Origin: Hypomyces perniciosus
Lineage: Eukaryota > Ascomycota > Sordariomycetes > Hypocreales > Hypocreaceae
NCBI GenBank assembly: GCA_008477525.1
Contig: SPDT01000013.1
Span: 1,949,554 to 2,013,553, forward strand
Length of the DNA: 64,000 bases
Direction of reading: 5' to 3'
In this document: one piece after another, positions 31,620 through 45,024 of the stretch
Position numbering within the stretch: position 1 is the stretch's first letter
Layout: every line of letters starts with the position of its first letter
Position numbers and translations under genes: made by a program
Notes under the pieces: generated by a model
What the model was told of the DNA's origin: nothing
The model's database searches: none
What the model saw: only the letters and a program-made list of their open reading frames with translations

Positions 31620-31623
31620 TTAC

Positions 31624-32026
31624 TTTATCGAGGGGGAATTGGCACTCCAAAACATATACACAATACATATACACCCACACACAACGACTAGAATCGAGCG
31701 CGGGAACCGCGCTCCTAACAGAACCACAAAGCAGTAATTAAATAATATAGGGACTAAAAGATACTGCAGATCATTTAATTATAATGCCAGCAGCTAAAAG
31801 CAACTAACAGTTACCTTTATAAACCTCAGTGGCTGTATTTTTATAGGTAGGGTTATATATTAAAAGGGGAAAAAGGTTACTTTTTATTAAACTAAATCTA
31901 TCTATATATCTTTATACTCTTATACTTCCTTAATCTAATAGCTGCTTAAATAAACAGCTAACCTTTTTTAAGTAAACTAAAAGAAAAAAAGCAGGTATAT
32001 TAAATATATTAATTACCTTTAATAAA
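31624..32026 (-). repeat. 3' LTR of Gypsy X
   Basis: 403 bp, TTTATCGAGGGGGAATTGGC...TTTAATAAA on the plus strand. It is intermediate in RIP decay between 27413-27819 and 43318-43720: part of the CA tract is still CACACA, part is TATA. The adjacent polypurine tract is at 32027-32038. Confidence 0.88.
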
Positions 32027-35000
32027 ACCCTCCCTATAAGTATTGGCGAATAAAAGTAGCGAATATTAATAAAATACTTTTCCTATTAAATCCCTTTAAT
32101 ATTCGTATAGTAATATTTAAAAAAAAATGTAAATAATATAGGAAAATAGTGGAAAAAGTATTATTAAAAGAAAAAGGGAAAGAAAATTAAAAGTAAAACT
32201 ACTATTATCTATATTATTAATTCTTATCTAATCTATATTAAATTATTCCCCTTTTATTATAATTATTACAATTAAATAGTCCCCTTTTATTAATCTCTTT
32301 ATTGCTAGGTATTTTAAGCTGCTATCTGCTTATTTTATATTAATTGTCTTATTATTTATATAAGTGTATAAACTTATTTTTAAATATTATCCTAAGCCAA
32401 TTTATCTATTAGCCTAAATAGCATTAAGCTGCAGTATATATTTAAGGCTGTAATTTATTAGACCTAGGAATATTAAAGTGCAGTTTTCCCTATTACTACT
32501 ATAAAGGCTACTATTATAGTTTACCCTTTTTCGCTTAATTTTAAAAAAGCCTTTTTATTATTTTTAATTGATTATTAATTAGGTTTAATAGTAACTGTTA
32601 AAACTCTTTTATCTTTTAAGCCTTAATTGTCTTTTAATGTATTAGAAAAGCTATTACTTTCTTTAAAGGAAACTAACTCTGCGTTTAATGTTTTAGCATT
32701 ATTAATGCCAGCTAGCACAGTTTGCGGGGGTCTTATAGGTTATAGCATTATTAAAAAATGTATTAATTTACTTTTAATTGCCAGTCCTGCTACTACTTTT
32801 ATATAAAACGCTGCTTATATTACTAGGCTAATAGTATTATTTTATTTTTTTACTATTAATATTATTTGCAGAGTAAAAGAGAATACTTTTTTTTTCCTTT
32901 ACTGTAATTGGCTTAGCTATATAGCTAAAGGTACAGGTATTATTAATATAGGAAGTTATATTCTAGGTATTGGCTGCTATTACTAGAATCTTTTTTAGAT
33001 ACTTAAAGGTAAAAAGGCAATTAATTATTAAGAAAGACTATTATTATAATAGATTAACCTATTTTCTTTTATAAGGTTATTTACTAATACTTTTAAGTTA
33101 ACTAAGTATTAACTATTAATCTTTATTATATTCCTTTTATATATTATTTTAAAGGGAGCTTATTAGCTTTAATTTAACTTAATTAAATAATACTTAATTA
33201 AAAAAGGCAGAATATTTTTAATATTTATTTTATAATTTATAATAGTAAATTTATTTACTGCTAAAAATTAATATAAAACCTAAATTATATCTATATAGCT
33301 TTTAGCTAAATATTTAAAATATTAATATTAATATTAACTTTAAAGTAAAACTTTAAATCCCTTTAGGTTAGTTATTTTATACTTTTTAAAGCTAAAGGCG
33401 ATAGGGATTTTACTTAAAGGTCTTGCTAGTTAATTTAATTTAATACTAATAAATTTATAAAGTATTTACTAGATCTAGAATAGGCTTAAATAGCTATATT
33501 TATTAGCTTTAAGTTATTTTATATATAAGACTATATAAAAGCTAAATAAATAAGGAAATCTAGCTTTCTTAATTATATAGGCCTATAAATTAAAGAATTA
33601 TTATACTTAGCGCTTACAGTTATATCTATAAGAGTTGAAGTAATAAAGGTACCTGCATTTATTAAAAATATAAATATACTAGTATTTAAAGAAACAGATT
33701 AACTTTATAAGAATTTATTATCTTTTAGTAAAGTACTAGAAGTTTTATAATTTATTAAGAATACTAAAAGTTTAAAGTACTATTTAATTAAAGGTAAAGG
33801 CACTTTTAAAAGTATCTATAAGTACTGTAATTTTAGCTTAGGCTACTTTAATAGTCGCTAATCCTTTTACTATTATATAAAGTATTGCCTTTAAAGTAAA
33901 GTTTAATGCCTATCTTTTATAGGAAAAGTTATATAAAAAGTTATAAATGTCTTTAATATAAAAGCGCTATTTATTTACTTTAAAGTGAAGTATTAGTATA
34001 AGATTTTTATAGTAAATATAGCTTAAAGTAATTATTGTTTTAACCAGTAATTATAAGTAGCTGGTAATATATTAGTTAAATTAAAGGTAGATTTATAATA
34101 GTTAATAGCTATATTAACTTACAATAAACTAATAGTAAAGTTTTATTTATTTAGCTTAAAGAAGTTCTTAATATAGCTTAAAGATATTTAGCTAATATAG
34201 TAGGGGAGTAGAGTTTTTAGTTTATTTTTTATAGGCTAGAAAAATAAAGTAAAAGGGTAAAGGTCTTTATTTAAATAAAGTATTATAATAGAGAAGGAAA
34301 AAGGGTATAATTAAATAGTTTTAAAGTAGGATTTAAAGTAAAGGCAATATTTTAATTATAGTAAAATAAAATTATATTTAAGTAAATAAAGAGAAGAAAG
34401 AAAGGCAAAGTATAATATTATTTTTATCTTTTTATAAATATAAACGTATAGTTTAGTATATAAAGTAGTTTTTTTTTATATATAAATTACTGCTTTTTTA
34501 AAGTAGCTTTTATAATTTATTTATTTTTTTATTTTCCTTTCTCTCTTTTTTTTCTCTTCCTCTTAATCTTTCCTTAGCTATTATTTAATTATAAAGGATC
34601 CTGCTAAAAAAGCCTATTATTAATTGCCTAATATAGCCAACTTTATTAATATACCTATTATAAGCAAAAAAACTTTTAGCGAGATTTCTTTATCCTAAAA
34701 AGGTTAAACTTAGCTTTATCTCTCTATTTAGCCGTTTACTTTAAATAAAGCTTTAATAAATAAATATAATTTAATTAGTATCTTTATTTTAACTTCATCT
34801 AAATCCAAAAGTATTTTACTATTTAAATTATAAATAGTGTTAATATTAGTTAATTAAACTTATTAATTTATTTAAAGATTACTTTCTCCCTTTTATTTAT
34901 ACTATCCTTATTGCTCTTATCGTTTATAAAAGGTTATACCTTTAAGGAATACTTTTAGCGCTATACTTTTAAAGGCTTTTAGTTATATCTTTAAAATATT

Positions 35001-37800
35001 ATACGCGCTATTAAAAGAAAGCTTTTTAAGCCTATTTATATTTTAGCAGAGATTTCATATATTTATAGGTAGTTTTTTTATACTTTTTTTAAGCGGATAA
35101 AGTATATTAAAGCCTTATTTATATTATTTTATAAATAGCGCAATCTTTAGTTTTGCTAGGGGTACCTTTAAACTTAATCTATTACTATTATAACTGCTAA
35201 GGAATATATTTTATTCCCTTTTTATAACTGTATCTCTATCTTAAATTTCTAATAAAAGGACCATTTAAATTACCTTTAATTCAAGGCCTTTTTTTATATT
35301 TAGTAATATCTTTTTAATTACTAGCTTTAATAAAGTAACTAAAATATAACTACTATTTTCTTTAAAAAAGATTAAATATTTACTTCTATTAAGCTAATAG
35401 TCTCTAGCTATTTTAATCCTTTAATAGCCTTTTATTTCATAAAAGACTTTCTTTATTTTAAAGGAAATAAAAAAGTAAAAAGTTAGGTAATTTAATAGGT
35501 TTAAAGGTTTATTTTAGCTTCTGTTATTAAAAAATAAACAGTTAATAGGGAAATATAGTTAATAAATTATTTAATTTTATAGTTTTTTTCTTTATAGTAT
35601 ACCTAGGTTATATTTTTTATAGGCGGGGTAGTAGAGTTTAATTAATAGCTATCTCTTCCCCTTTAAAAATAGTACCTAGCAGCTATTTTTTTAAGAATAT
35701 TGCCGCTTATCCTCCTTTATATATCCTCTATATAAAGGTAGTTATTTTAACTTGTCTAGTTTATTCTAGGAATAGCTACTTTAAAGTATTATAAGGCACT
35801 GTATTTTAATTGGAATATCTTTTCTTCTTTTAATTTATAAGTATATACTTTAGTTTTTAGCTAGACTATTTAATCTTATTAATTATATATTCCTTTAATA
35901 GTTAAAGAGTTACTGTAAAGCTTTTTAAGTTTTTAGTTATTAATAACTTTAATTATTGCTTTATTAACTGCTTTATCTTTAAATAAATCGTTATCTGCCT
36001 TTAAGTCTTGATCTATAAAAGTCTCTTTATTATTTTTAGCTACCTACCAGTTAAATTTATCTTTTATAAACTTCTTTAAATATTTACTTAAATAAATTTT
36101 ATTAAATAAAACCCTATTTAATATTTTTAATTTATATACTTTTATTATATCTGCTTAAAATTTAATTTTAAATATACTTAGCTAATATATTTTTGGTTTT
36201 ATATCTTTTAAAAGGTCCCTTTAATACTTTATATTATAAAGTAAAATAAAGTTGCTAAAATAGAGTAGTTTAGCTGCTTTTTACAGTAAATATTAATTAT
36301 TAATATTTATCCTTTTAATTAATATTTAGCGAAATATAATTACTTTTTCCTAGGCTATTTTAATATTTTCCTCTTTTCTTTTAAATATAGAGATATACGC
36401 TATTAATTAATCTTTTATTATACAAACTTTATTCTAGTTAATTAGCTGTTAAGTAAATAGTTTTACCTGTAAAGGAAAAGTTAATTCCTAGTTAAATAAT
36501 AAGCAAAATGTAGAGTACTTTATTAAGCTTTTTACTATATATCTATTAGCTATAATCGCGTTATTTAAGTTCTGGAACTACTTTTTATTAAGCTTAGCTA
36601 TTTTTGCTAGTGTTAATATTAAACTTTAATAGTTAACCTTTACTATAGCATTAGCTTTAAGGTTATATATTAATATTTAAATAATCTTAACTTTTAGATT
36701 AATTAATATCTTTAAGACTATTTTTTTTTATTTCTAGTCTTTTATCTATAATAGCTTAAATTATTATATTAAATTAGTATATTTATTTAAATATAAATTT
36801 TATTATTACTATTAATAATAAAGTAAGTATAGGTTTTACTTTTATTTATCTATAAAAATTATATTTTCCTTTAAAATAGGGAAATGTATTTATAGTTATT
36901 TAGGATATATTAGGTATTGAAATAAACCTTTTTTATAGGCTTAATTAATTCTATTATAATAGCTGGCTCTTTAAAGTGGTGTAGATTAAAGCTTTAATAT
37001 TAGGGGTATAATATAACTGCCTTATATATATTATTCTATATCTGCAGCTACTAGTATCTTTCCTTTAAAAACTAGAAAGTTAACTCCTAGCCTTTATAGC
37101 TTTTATTAGCGTAGTACTGTTAAATAGTTATTTTCTTTAAAGTTAAACTGTTAAAGATAAATATAGGCTAGCAGTAATATTTTATTAATTTTACCTATAA
37201 TTTCCTGTCTTTTACAATAAACCTTTTTGCTTTATTCTTAAGTCGCTAAAAGTCTATAGTTAAGAGATTAAATAGTCTTTATATTATTTAAAGGTATTGC
37301 GTAATTTATTAAAACTCCTCGCTATACTCCTCCCTTAATAGTATAAATGAAATTATACTTAAATATATATTTATAAAATCTTTTAAGTCCCTTTTTTCTT
37401 AGCTTTAGCTTTATCTATAGCAGTTACTAGTTTATAGGATAAAGTATCTGCTATAATATTTTATTTCCTAGGCATATATTTAGCAGTAAAGTTAAAAAGA
37501 AGGATATAATTAATTTATTAGGTAATATATCCGCTAAAGATATTATTAATTCTATTATTCATTTAATTAATAACTACTTTAACGTTTATTTCTAATATAA
37601 ATAAAAGTCTATAAATATAAATATATAGCCTTTTAAAGGCTTAAAGTAAAGCTTTATATTTTTTTATCGTATTATACTTTATTTCTAATAAAAGCCAGTA
37701 TTTACTTTTATATTAAATTAGTTATCTTTTCCCTTTTATAATCTATATTATGATAGCCTTTTAGTTTACTATACTAGCATTAACTATAAGGATTACCTTT
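32027..37800 (-). pseudogene. Gypsy X pol 3' portion and downstream region
   Basis: Extremely AT-rich. Homology by eye with the plus-strand fragment at 51800-55835 runs through about 33870-37800. For example, 35830-36010 matches 53700-53950 in reverse complement. RNase H and integrase are expected at about 36000-37800, but no catalytic residues can be pointed to. The last 1.8 kb before the LTR (32027-33870) has no counterpart in the other copy and no recognised domain. Confidence 0.5.
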
Positions 37801-38600
37801 CTATATCCTTTACTTATATTTAATATTATTAATATCAGGGTAAAAGTAATAAACTTTTTAAATTTATCTATAGTTTACTGTTATTGTTTAATTTACTTTT
37901 AAAGGGTATTTTTCTTTAATAGGGTTATTAAAGGCTTAATAATCTATATAAAACATTTAATCTAGTATTTATAATAGCCAACTAAACTAAAAAAAAATTA
38001 AACTTGATTAATAGTTTTACAGTTCTTTTATTCTTTAATTTTAATAATTTTACCTATAGCTGGTTAACGCCTTTCTATTCTATATAGGTACCCTCTTAAC
38101 TTAGCAGATTCCTAATAAAAGATTAATTTTACTGCTGAAATTATATATCCTAATAGTTTAATATTTATTAAAGTTTTATTTAGGTTTTACAGATACTTTA
38201 AAATATAGTATTAAACCTTAAATATTACTTTTTTGCTGCTATAGGTAAACTTTAAACTTGATACTGCAATATCGTTTAAGAATAGTTAATAAACTATAAG
38301 TATAAGATTAAATAGTATTTAAAGAATAATATATTAAAATTGCGCTATTAAGTTTATAGCGCTTATTAAAAGAATATAGTATTTTAAAAGGCTAATAAGG
38401 CTTATAAATATAATTATATTTTAGCTTTTCTTATTAAAAGGGATTTAATTATAGGCTAAGAAAAAGTTTAATAATAATAGTATTATATAACCTGCAAAGT
38501 CTTTATTAAATTAAGTTATACTTAAAGGAATAAAGGTATCTTTAATAGTTACTTTATTTATTTATATAATAGAGTTAATAAAGTGAAGGCGACTGTCTTT
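37801..38600 (-). pseudogene. Gypsy X reverse transcriptase remnant
   Basis: Minus-strand reading gives NKDFAGYIILLLLNFFLAYN (a DFxSGYxQIPLD-type block in active copies), then an LLKYYILLISAINLIAQF segment resembling LPQGATNSxAQF. At about 38260-38285 it gives LFLNDIAVSS, a changed form of the FLDD-I-V catalytic motif used by one clade of fungal Gypsy elements. The LLGYII block follows. Several stops and the Asp-to-Asn change make it inactive. Confidence 0.72.
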
Positions 38601-41600
38601 TTTTATATTAGGAAAAATAGGTTTTTATATAGCCTATAGCCTTCCTTTAAAAGACCTTTTTTAATATATACTTATAGTAAATCCACTACTTTCTTCTCTA
38701 TACCTTTACGGATTAAAATACTGCTGCTTTGCTAAGCGTTATACTTTACTATATAAATAGTCTATAATAAGGCAATTTTAAGGTTTAGCTTTCTATATTC
38801 TATAAAGTCCTAGGAAAATGCTATTTCTTTATTTTTTAGGATTTGCATTAAAATCGCGGTTTCTTATATTATTAGTTTCCCTTTTACTGTCTTTAAGATT
38901 GCTGCTAGGCAGTCTAGTATAAGTCTTAACCTAGCTTTAATTAATAAAAGTTTTAAGGTAATATATTTAGCAAATAAGGTATTAAAGTCTAAATTATCCT
39001 TAACTTTATTTTACTTTTTCTATTTTTAATAACGACTCTTAGCAGGAATAGAACTATTAGATAAGGCATTATCTATTAAATAGATTTTTATACCTTTCTT
39101 TTTATATATAGTATTAATTCTGATCCGCTTATACTTCTGCGCTCTCTTTTAAGACTTTCTTTTTTATTCCTTTACTTTTTTAAATTCCTTTACTGCTTTT
39201 TTTATTACTTTTATTTAATCTTTTAACTTATCGGCTAATAGCAGCTAAATTAAATCCTCCCTAGCTCGCTTTAATAGTCTATATAAAACCTCCTCCTTAA
39301 AAGTAAGTAAAGGTTTTTTAAGCTTTCTTTTGCCTTATTAATTTTATATTTAAATATAAAGTTAATATTTATTTTAGCCTTAAATTATATAACGCTTCCG
39401 TTTTATATTCCTAATAGATAACTTTAGCAGTTCAAGTAATAACTTAAATATTCTTTATTTTATAATTTATATATAAATCCTTGTTCTTTAATATATACGT
39501 AAATATTAGCTGTATAGCCTTAATAAATAATACTTTAAAGATAAAGGGTATTAAGATATTATTAAATATAATATAAAATCTAGCTGCTATTTAAATATTG
39601 CCTATATATATTTAAATAATAGTTTCGCTATATATATTTACTTGCCTATTATGAAATATAGTGTTAACTGCTTTATAAGAGTATATTATTATATTATATT
39701 TTACAGCTAATTAATAAAAGATAATATTTCCTTTTAACCTTAAATCTATATGTGCTTTAATAAATATACTATTAGGCTTCTTTAAATATACCTATATTTG
39801 CAGTAAGTCTTATAAATAGCAGAAAATCTTTTTTATTTAAACTGTATAAATCCAGGTTATAGACTTCTATAACCGATTTACTGTATAGTTAATAGCTATA
39901 TTTAATTGCTTTAGCTTATAAAAGTATATTTTTAAAGGTAGCGATAGGTTTAAGTCTTTAAAATTAAATAATTTATTATTTAATAATCCCTTTACTAGTA
40001 AAGGTTATAAAGTTATAGCTTTAAAAGGTTAATTTTATAGCAATTAAATAACTTATATAATAAGTTTTATATATACAGCTATTATATTTAGTGTTTTTAA
40101 TAGTTTTTCCTTTAAAGGGTATTTATATATAAAGATAGATATTATTTAATATAAAGTATATTTAGAGATGGTTAAGTTAGTTCTTTTATAAAACTATATT
40201 TTAGTAATCCTTTATAATTTTGTAATTAAGTCTGCTTTTAAAGTGTTTGCGAGTTTTAGAATAGTATTTAAAAGAGTATTAGTTTTAAATTTAATTATAT
40301 TATCTAGAATTACTGCTTAAATTATTATTTTAGCTCGCTCTGCTTTTAATAATTCTTCTTTATTCTTAATACTTTCAGTTCTGCTTTCTTTATTACATTA
40401 TTGTTTAGATAGTATAGCCTTTAAAGTTATAGGTATAGGGTCTAAATCTAGTTACTTTTTCTTAATCGGCTGCTTTAATTAAGGCAGTAATAGCTCCTTT
40501 TTAATTTATTTATCTGCTTTATTAATTATCTAAACGCGCTTTTATCCTCTCCCGGTTATAAAGTTAATAAAAAGAGTTTAATTAAATAATTCTGTAGTTA
40601 AGCTAGCTTAGTTATCTTTATTTAAAGGTTCTTTTACAGAGGCTATTTTAGTTAAGTTTATAGAAAATCTTTTAACCCCTTTTACTTATATATTATCCCT
40701 TTTATCAGTAATTATTTAATCTCTACCTGTAAAGTATATAATATTTATTATTAATCCCTTTATAGGAATTATATTTAACTTTTATAGTGCTTAAATTTTA
40801 AATATCTTTTTATATATTATTTTATTATAAATAGTATTAAAGAGTTTAGCTTTATAGGTAGTTAATTTTTAATTAAAGAAGCTAGGTTTTATTTTTTTTA
40901 CAAGTAATAGGCTTAAGGAAACCTTATTTTAAGCTCTAAATAATTCTATTTAAAGCGCTAGTATTTTTTATATATAGGTTTTAATAATTATAATTAATAT
41001 AATAAGTCAAGGCAGGATTAAGGTTTTCTGCAGGTTTACCTAAGCTATTCTTACTGTTAAGTTATATATTATAAACTTATAGCCTTTATTATAGGCTAAC
41101 TTAATATAGTTTTATAAAAAATAGTCTTTATCTTTATAATACTAGCAGTATTTAATATTAATAACTGCCTTTAAGTAGTAGATAAAGAAAGTATTTAGTA
41201 TATTATTATATAAAGGGTCTATTATATTAGTATTATTAATAGCGATTATTAAAGTAAAAGGTCCTTATTTAGGTTTATTGCTATTAATGGTAATGCAATA
41301 ACTTTTTTTTCTCGGGTTAATTGCCTTTTCCTTTTATTAAAGGAGCTAAATCCTTAACTTATTAATTCTTTAGATAAAGTATTTATTTAATCTTTAAGCT
41401 ATAAAGTTATAGTTAGTTTTGCAGGTTTAAGCTATTCTTCATTTCGCTTTTTTATCCTCGGGTTTAACTCCGACTTAGATAAATCTAATGAGTCCCTAGT
41501 CTTTTATTAAACTCCTTAAAATAGGCTTTTTAAATATTAAGCTCTGTTAATATTCTATTATAAAAAAGCGTCTAAACTTTAATATATATTAAATCTTTGA

Positions 41601-43317
41601 AATTGTTAATTTTTTTAATCCCTTTAAAAGCTATTATTAGCTAAAGCAGCTTTAATAGTATTACTTTTGCGATATTATAGGAATACAGTATTACTATCCT
41701 TTAATTTCACTTATTAAGCTTTTAATAGAGATATTAATATTAAAGCAATTAATTTATTACAGACTATATTCTTATAAGTTTATAGCGATAAAGGTTTTAA
41801 AGTTATACTCTATATAATTCCAATTAATCTTTATCTTATTACTTATAGTATTATAAAAGTACTTTCTTTATTTTATCCCAGCTAATACTTTCCTCGATAA
41901 AAATCTAAACTATTATCTATTCCTTTACTTTTATAAACAGTTTTAAATACCTCCTTTAATCTTTAATTAAAATTCCCTAATCTTCTATTTCCTATTTATA
42001 GTTTCTTAAAAACTAAAATATATTCTTATTATTAAATTTACTTATAAAGTTAATCCCTATTAATAGCTTTATACCTTAAATATTCTTAAAGGCTTAAATA
42101 AAAAAGAGGAACTTTTAAGATAGTAATATCCCCTTTTCCGCTAAAAAGCTTAATCTTCTTTAGATTCTATTATAATAGATATAGATAGTATTAATATTAA
42201 GTTATATATATAATTAAATAATTCTTTAAGTTAAAGGGTTAAAGATAAAGTTGCATTTAATATTTTAATAAAAGGAGATTATTAATTTAATTTAAACTCT
42301 TTTAGTTTAAGTTAAAGTAAATTGTTAAAGTTTTAATTAAATAGTTCTTTAATAAAAAAATACCTTTTCTCTTATAGATTAGAGTTATTTAACTTAAATA
42401 ACTAGCCTTTAAAAGAGTATTCCTCTCTTAGCTGAAAAAGGGATATATTTCTTTAGTAAAAGAGCTATAGCAATATATTCCGCTAATATAAAGAGTTTTT
42501 TCATAAAGAAGAAGGGTTACGTTTATCTATTTAAAATAAAGAAATTAGCTAGTTTTTTAAAGATAGTTTCCTGCATTAATACTAGTTGCAAAATATTAGG
42601 TTATTATCCTTTTTATTTCTTCTTTAAATATCTTTAATATAAGTAAAAATAGCCTATATACTAGAGATTATAAAAGTAGTAAAAATAATACTTTTATCTA
42701 GAGTTAAAAAACACCTAGCCAGGAATATTAATAAAATTAAAATAAAGTCTCTATACTAGGAGATTAAATAATTAATATATCCTTTATTAGCCCCTTATAG
42801 CCATTCTACCTATTAACCTACCTACTAGTAAATAAAATAAAGGTTATAATAGTGTATTAATAGTTTAAAGGGGCTTAGGTTATATAATACTAACTGTTTT
42901 ACCTATATATTCGATTTTACTATAGTAATTAGTTTTTTAATAATTTTCTCTAAGATCTCAGCTTTTAATTAGCAGGTATTATCGATTAGTAGTTTCTTAA
43001 AGTTCCGCTCTTTTATTATATTTTAACGCGTTATGCCTAGGTTAATTAATCCTAATATCTTTTCAGAAATTGCAACTAAATAACCTGCGTTTTTAAAGTT
43101 AAGTATTATATTAATCTATATTAAATAATTACAGAAGGGGTTTTAGGCTATTTCCCTCAGCTAATTGTTTTATATTTATATAGAGACTAAGTAAAGCTAG
43201 CCTATAATTCTATTAATAGTTAAATAAAGGTAAGTTTTAATAGTAGTATAAAAGTGCCTTTAGTAATTACTTCCTAGGATATAATCCCCGAGATTTCCCC
43301 CTATCTCAGTTACCAGT
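38601..43317 (-). pseudogene. Gypsy X gag-protease region, decayed
   Basis: About 4.7 kb between the 5' LTR and reverse transcriptase on the minus strand. The stretch 38630-39240 has a clear reverse-complement counterpart at 50500-51160. Upstream of 39240 the other copy has different sequence. No zinc knuckle or protease motif can be pointed to. A primer-site-like TGGTAACTGAGATAGGGGG is at the 5' end (about 43296-43315). Confidence 0.5.
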
Positions 43318-43720
43318 TTTATTAAAGGGGAATTAGCACTTTAAAATATATATATAATATACATACACCTATATATAATAACTAGTATTAAGCGCGGGAA
43401 CTACGCTCCTGATAGAACTATAAAGCGGTAATTAAATAATATAAGGATTAAAAGATATTGCAGATTATTTAATTATAATGCCAGCAGCCAAAAGCAATTA
43501 ATAGTTACCTTTATACGCCTTAGCAGCTATATTTTTATAGGTAAGGTTATATATTAAAGGGGGAAAAAGGTTACTTTTTATTAAACTAGGTCTATCTATA
43601 TATCTTTATACTCCTATACTTTCCTAATCTAGTAACTGCTTAAATAAACAGCCAACCTTTCTTAGGTAAGCTAAAAGAAAAAAAGCGGGTGCGCTAGGCA
43701 TGTCAGTTACCCCTAATAAA
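43318..43720 (-). repeat. 5' LTR of Gypsy X
   Basis: 403 bp, TTTATTAAAGGGGAATTAGC...CCCCTAATAAA on the plus strand. TTAC follows at 43721-43724. It is the most RIP-altered of the three LTR copies in its CA tract (now TATATA), while the end near 43690 (GGTGCGCTAGGCATGTCAGT) stays nearly intact. Confidence 0.88.
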
Positions 43721-43724
43721 TTAC

Positions 43725-44315
43725 TAATATTTAATAATATCCTTTTATTTACTACTAAACTATTTAAAGTCTTTAATTTAATAGCAGCCAAGTAGGTTAT
43801 TATTTCTAGGGCTTAATAGTAAAGCTATTTTTAAGGCTTTAACCTAAACTTTAATTTATACTTTAAAGTCTTAATTTTTAACTGCCTGCTTTAAGATTTC
43901 CTACTTAAAAGTTTATTTTCGTTTTTTTTATTAAGCTAGGCCCTGTTTTATTATTTAGCTAAAAAGACAGAATTAATAATAAAGGTTATTATTTTTTATA
44001 ATTGCGTTTATTAAATATATATAGTTGCTATTAATGCTAGATTTTTATAGGGTTTTAAAAAGAAAAAGGAAAGGCGCTAGCTTTATAGCTAAAACTATAG
44101 TCTATTAGGCCAAGTTAGGCTGCAAGGCAAGGTTTAAGGCATTTATATTTATCTTGCTTATAATTAGTTTCTTATAGATATAAGGTTTAAAGGATAAAGG
44201 CTAGGCTATAAAGGTGTTATTATAGGTTTAGGAATAAAGGGGGATTTAGGGGAATTCGTGATCGGTTAAGTATATGCCTCGCGATAGCGCAGCTGAGTTA
44301 AAGGATAGTATAAAC
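43725..44315 (-). pseudogene. Gypsy Y leader and start of gag
   Basis: Sequence between the X insertion and the 5' LTR of Y. In minus sense it starts GTTTATACTATCCTTTAACTC and contains a GC-richer leader (44225-44300). The beginning of gag should lie here. No primer site matching a specific tRNA is evident. Confidence 0.5.
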
Positions 44316-44487
44316 TATCACAGCATAGAAAGGCAGGTTAAAGCAAATATTGTTATCGTACTATAGAGAGCGAGAAAGCCCTAAAGCTCTACAGAAAGCT
44401 ACAGCTAGGAACGCGTTAGGGCCTGGTCACGTGACCGGGGCTCACGTGACAGGGCGTCAACATCGCGTCACAGTCAGTACCGTGACA
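44316..44487 (-). repeat. 5' LTR of Gypsy Y
   Basis: 172 bp, TATCACAGCATAGAAAGGCA...GTACCGTGACA on the plus strand. ATAAG follows at 44488-44492. It contains CACGTGACC/GGTCACGTG-type palindromic sequence (44425-44452) that is altered to TACGTAA in the 3' LTR copy. Confidence 0.88.
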
Positions 44488-44492
44488 ATAAG

Positions 44493-45024
44493 TAACCTTC
44501 CTATTCTAGCTAAACCCGGATTTAGTCCTAACGCTAAGACTGAGTTTTAAAGGAACTTTAATATAAGTTAGCTGTTCTCTTTTATCTTTAACGATAATAA
44601 TTAAGTTAAGATTAGCTTCCCCGCTTACCCTAAACTTAATATAATACTGATAATAGGTATTATAAGAAATTTAAGTAAAATGGTTTCTTATTTATATAGC
44701 TGTAAGTCAATTTAAGCAATTTTATATATAAATGAATTTTATAGAAAATAGAAATATAGCTATAAACCTAATTCTATTACTATATAGTTATTATTAAATT
44801 AAAAGACTATTATAGAAAATAAAGTATTATTATATAATTACTGTTATAATAACTATATTATAATTAGATATTTTATAGCTATTAGCTATAAAATAAAATA
44901 TAATTTAATTATTTATTTTATTACTTACTTAATAGACTTTTAGTTGTTTCTTTATTGCTATATAAAGGTAGGTTTATAAAAGCTGTACTTAAATAAAGTT
45001 TATTATAACCTAATTGTTTTAATA
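44493..45024 (+). mobile_element. Right 532 bp of solo LTR Z
   Basis: Continues the LTR started at 10919. It matches 49560-50100 in order (CCTTCCTATTC, AATGGTTTC, AAATGAATTTTA...AGAAAAT blocks) and ends TTTTAATA. The right flank ATTAA (45025-45029) pairs with ATTGA at 10914 as target duplication. The two halves give about 573 bp, against 581 bp for the copy at 49520. Confidence 0.8.

Larger units (their letters stand above)
31624..43720 (-). mobile_element. Gypsy element X, 12.1 kb, minus strand
   Basis: Two 403-bp LTRs (31624-32026, 43318-43720) lie between 4-bp duplications TTAC (31620-31623, 43721-43724). It is inserted in Gypsy Y. Right-LTR-adjacent sequence in minus sense is CTGGTAACTGAGATAGGGGG, starting with TGG as a tRNA 3'-end primer site would. 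The left LTR is preceded in minus sense by ATAGGGAGGGT, a polypurine tract. Reverse transcriptase is on the minus strand near 38000-38560. The element is unusually long, and roughly 33000-35700 lies beyond the assigned pol region. All frames are heavily RIP-damaged. Confidence 0.85.
10960..44487 (-). mobile_element. Gypsy-type LTR element Y (about 6.7 kb), split by nested elements
   Basis: Bounded by two 172-bp LTRs (10960-11131 and 44316-44487) with TG...CA ends and the 5-bp target duplication ATAAG (10955-10959 and 44488-44492). Own sequence survives as three pieces: 10960-14318, 29045-31619 and 43725-44487. Coding is on the minus strand, so the right LTR is the 5' one. Reverse transcriptase runs across the Copia insertion point. 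All frames are RIP-damaged. Confidence 0.88.
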
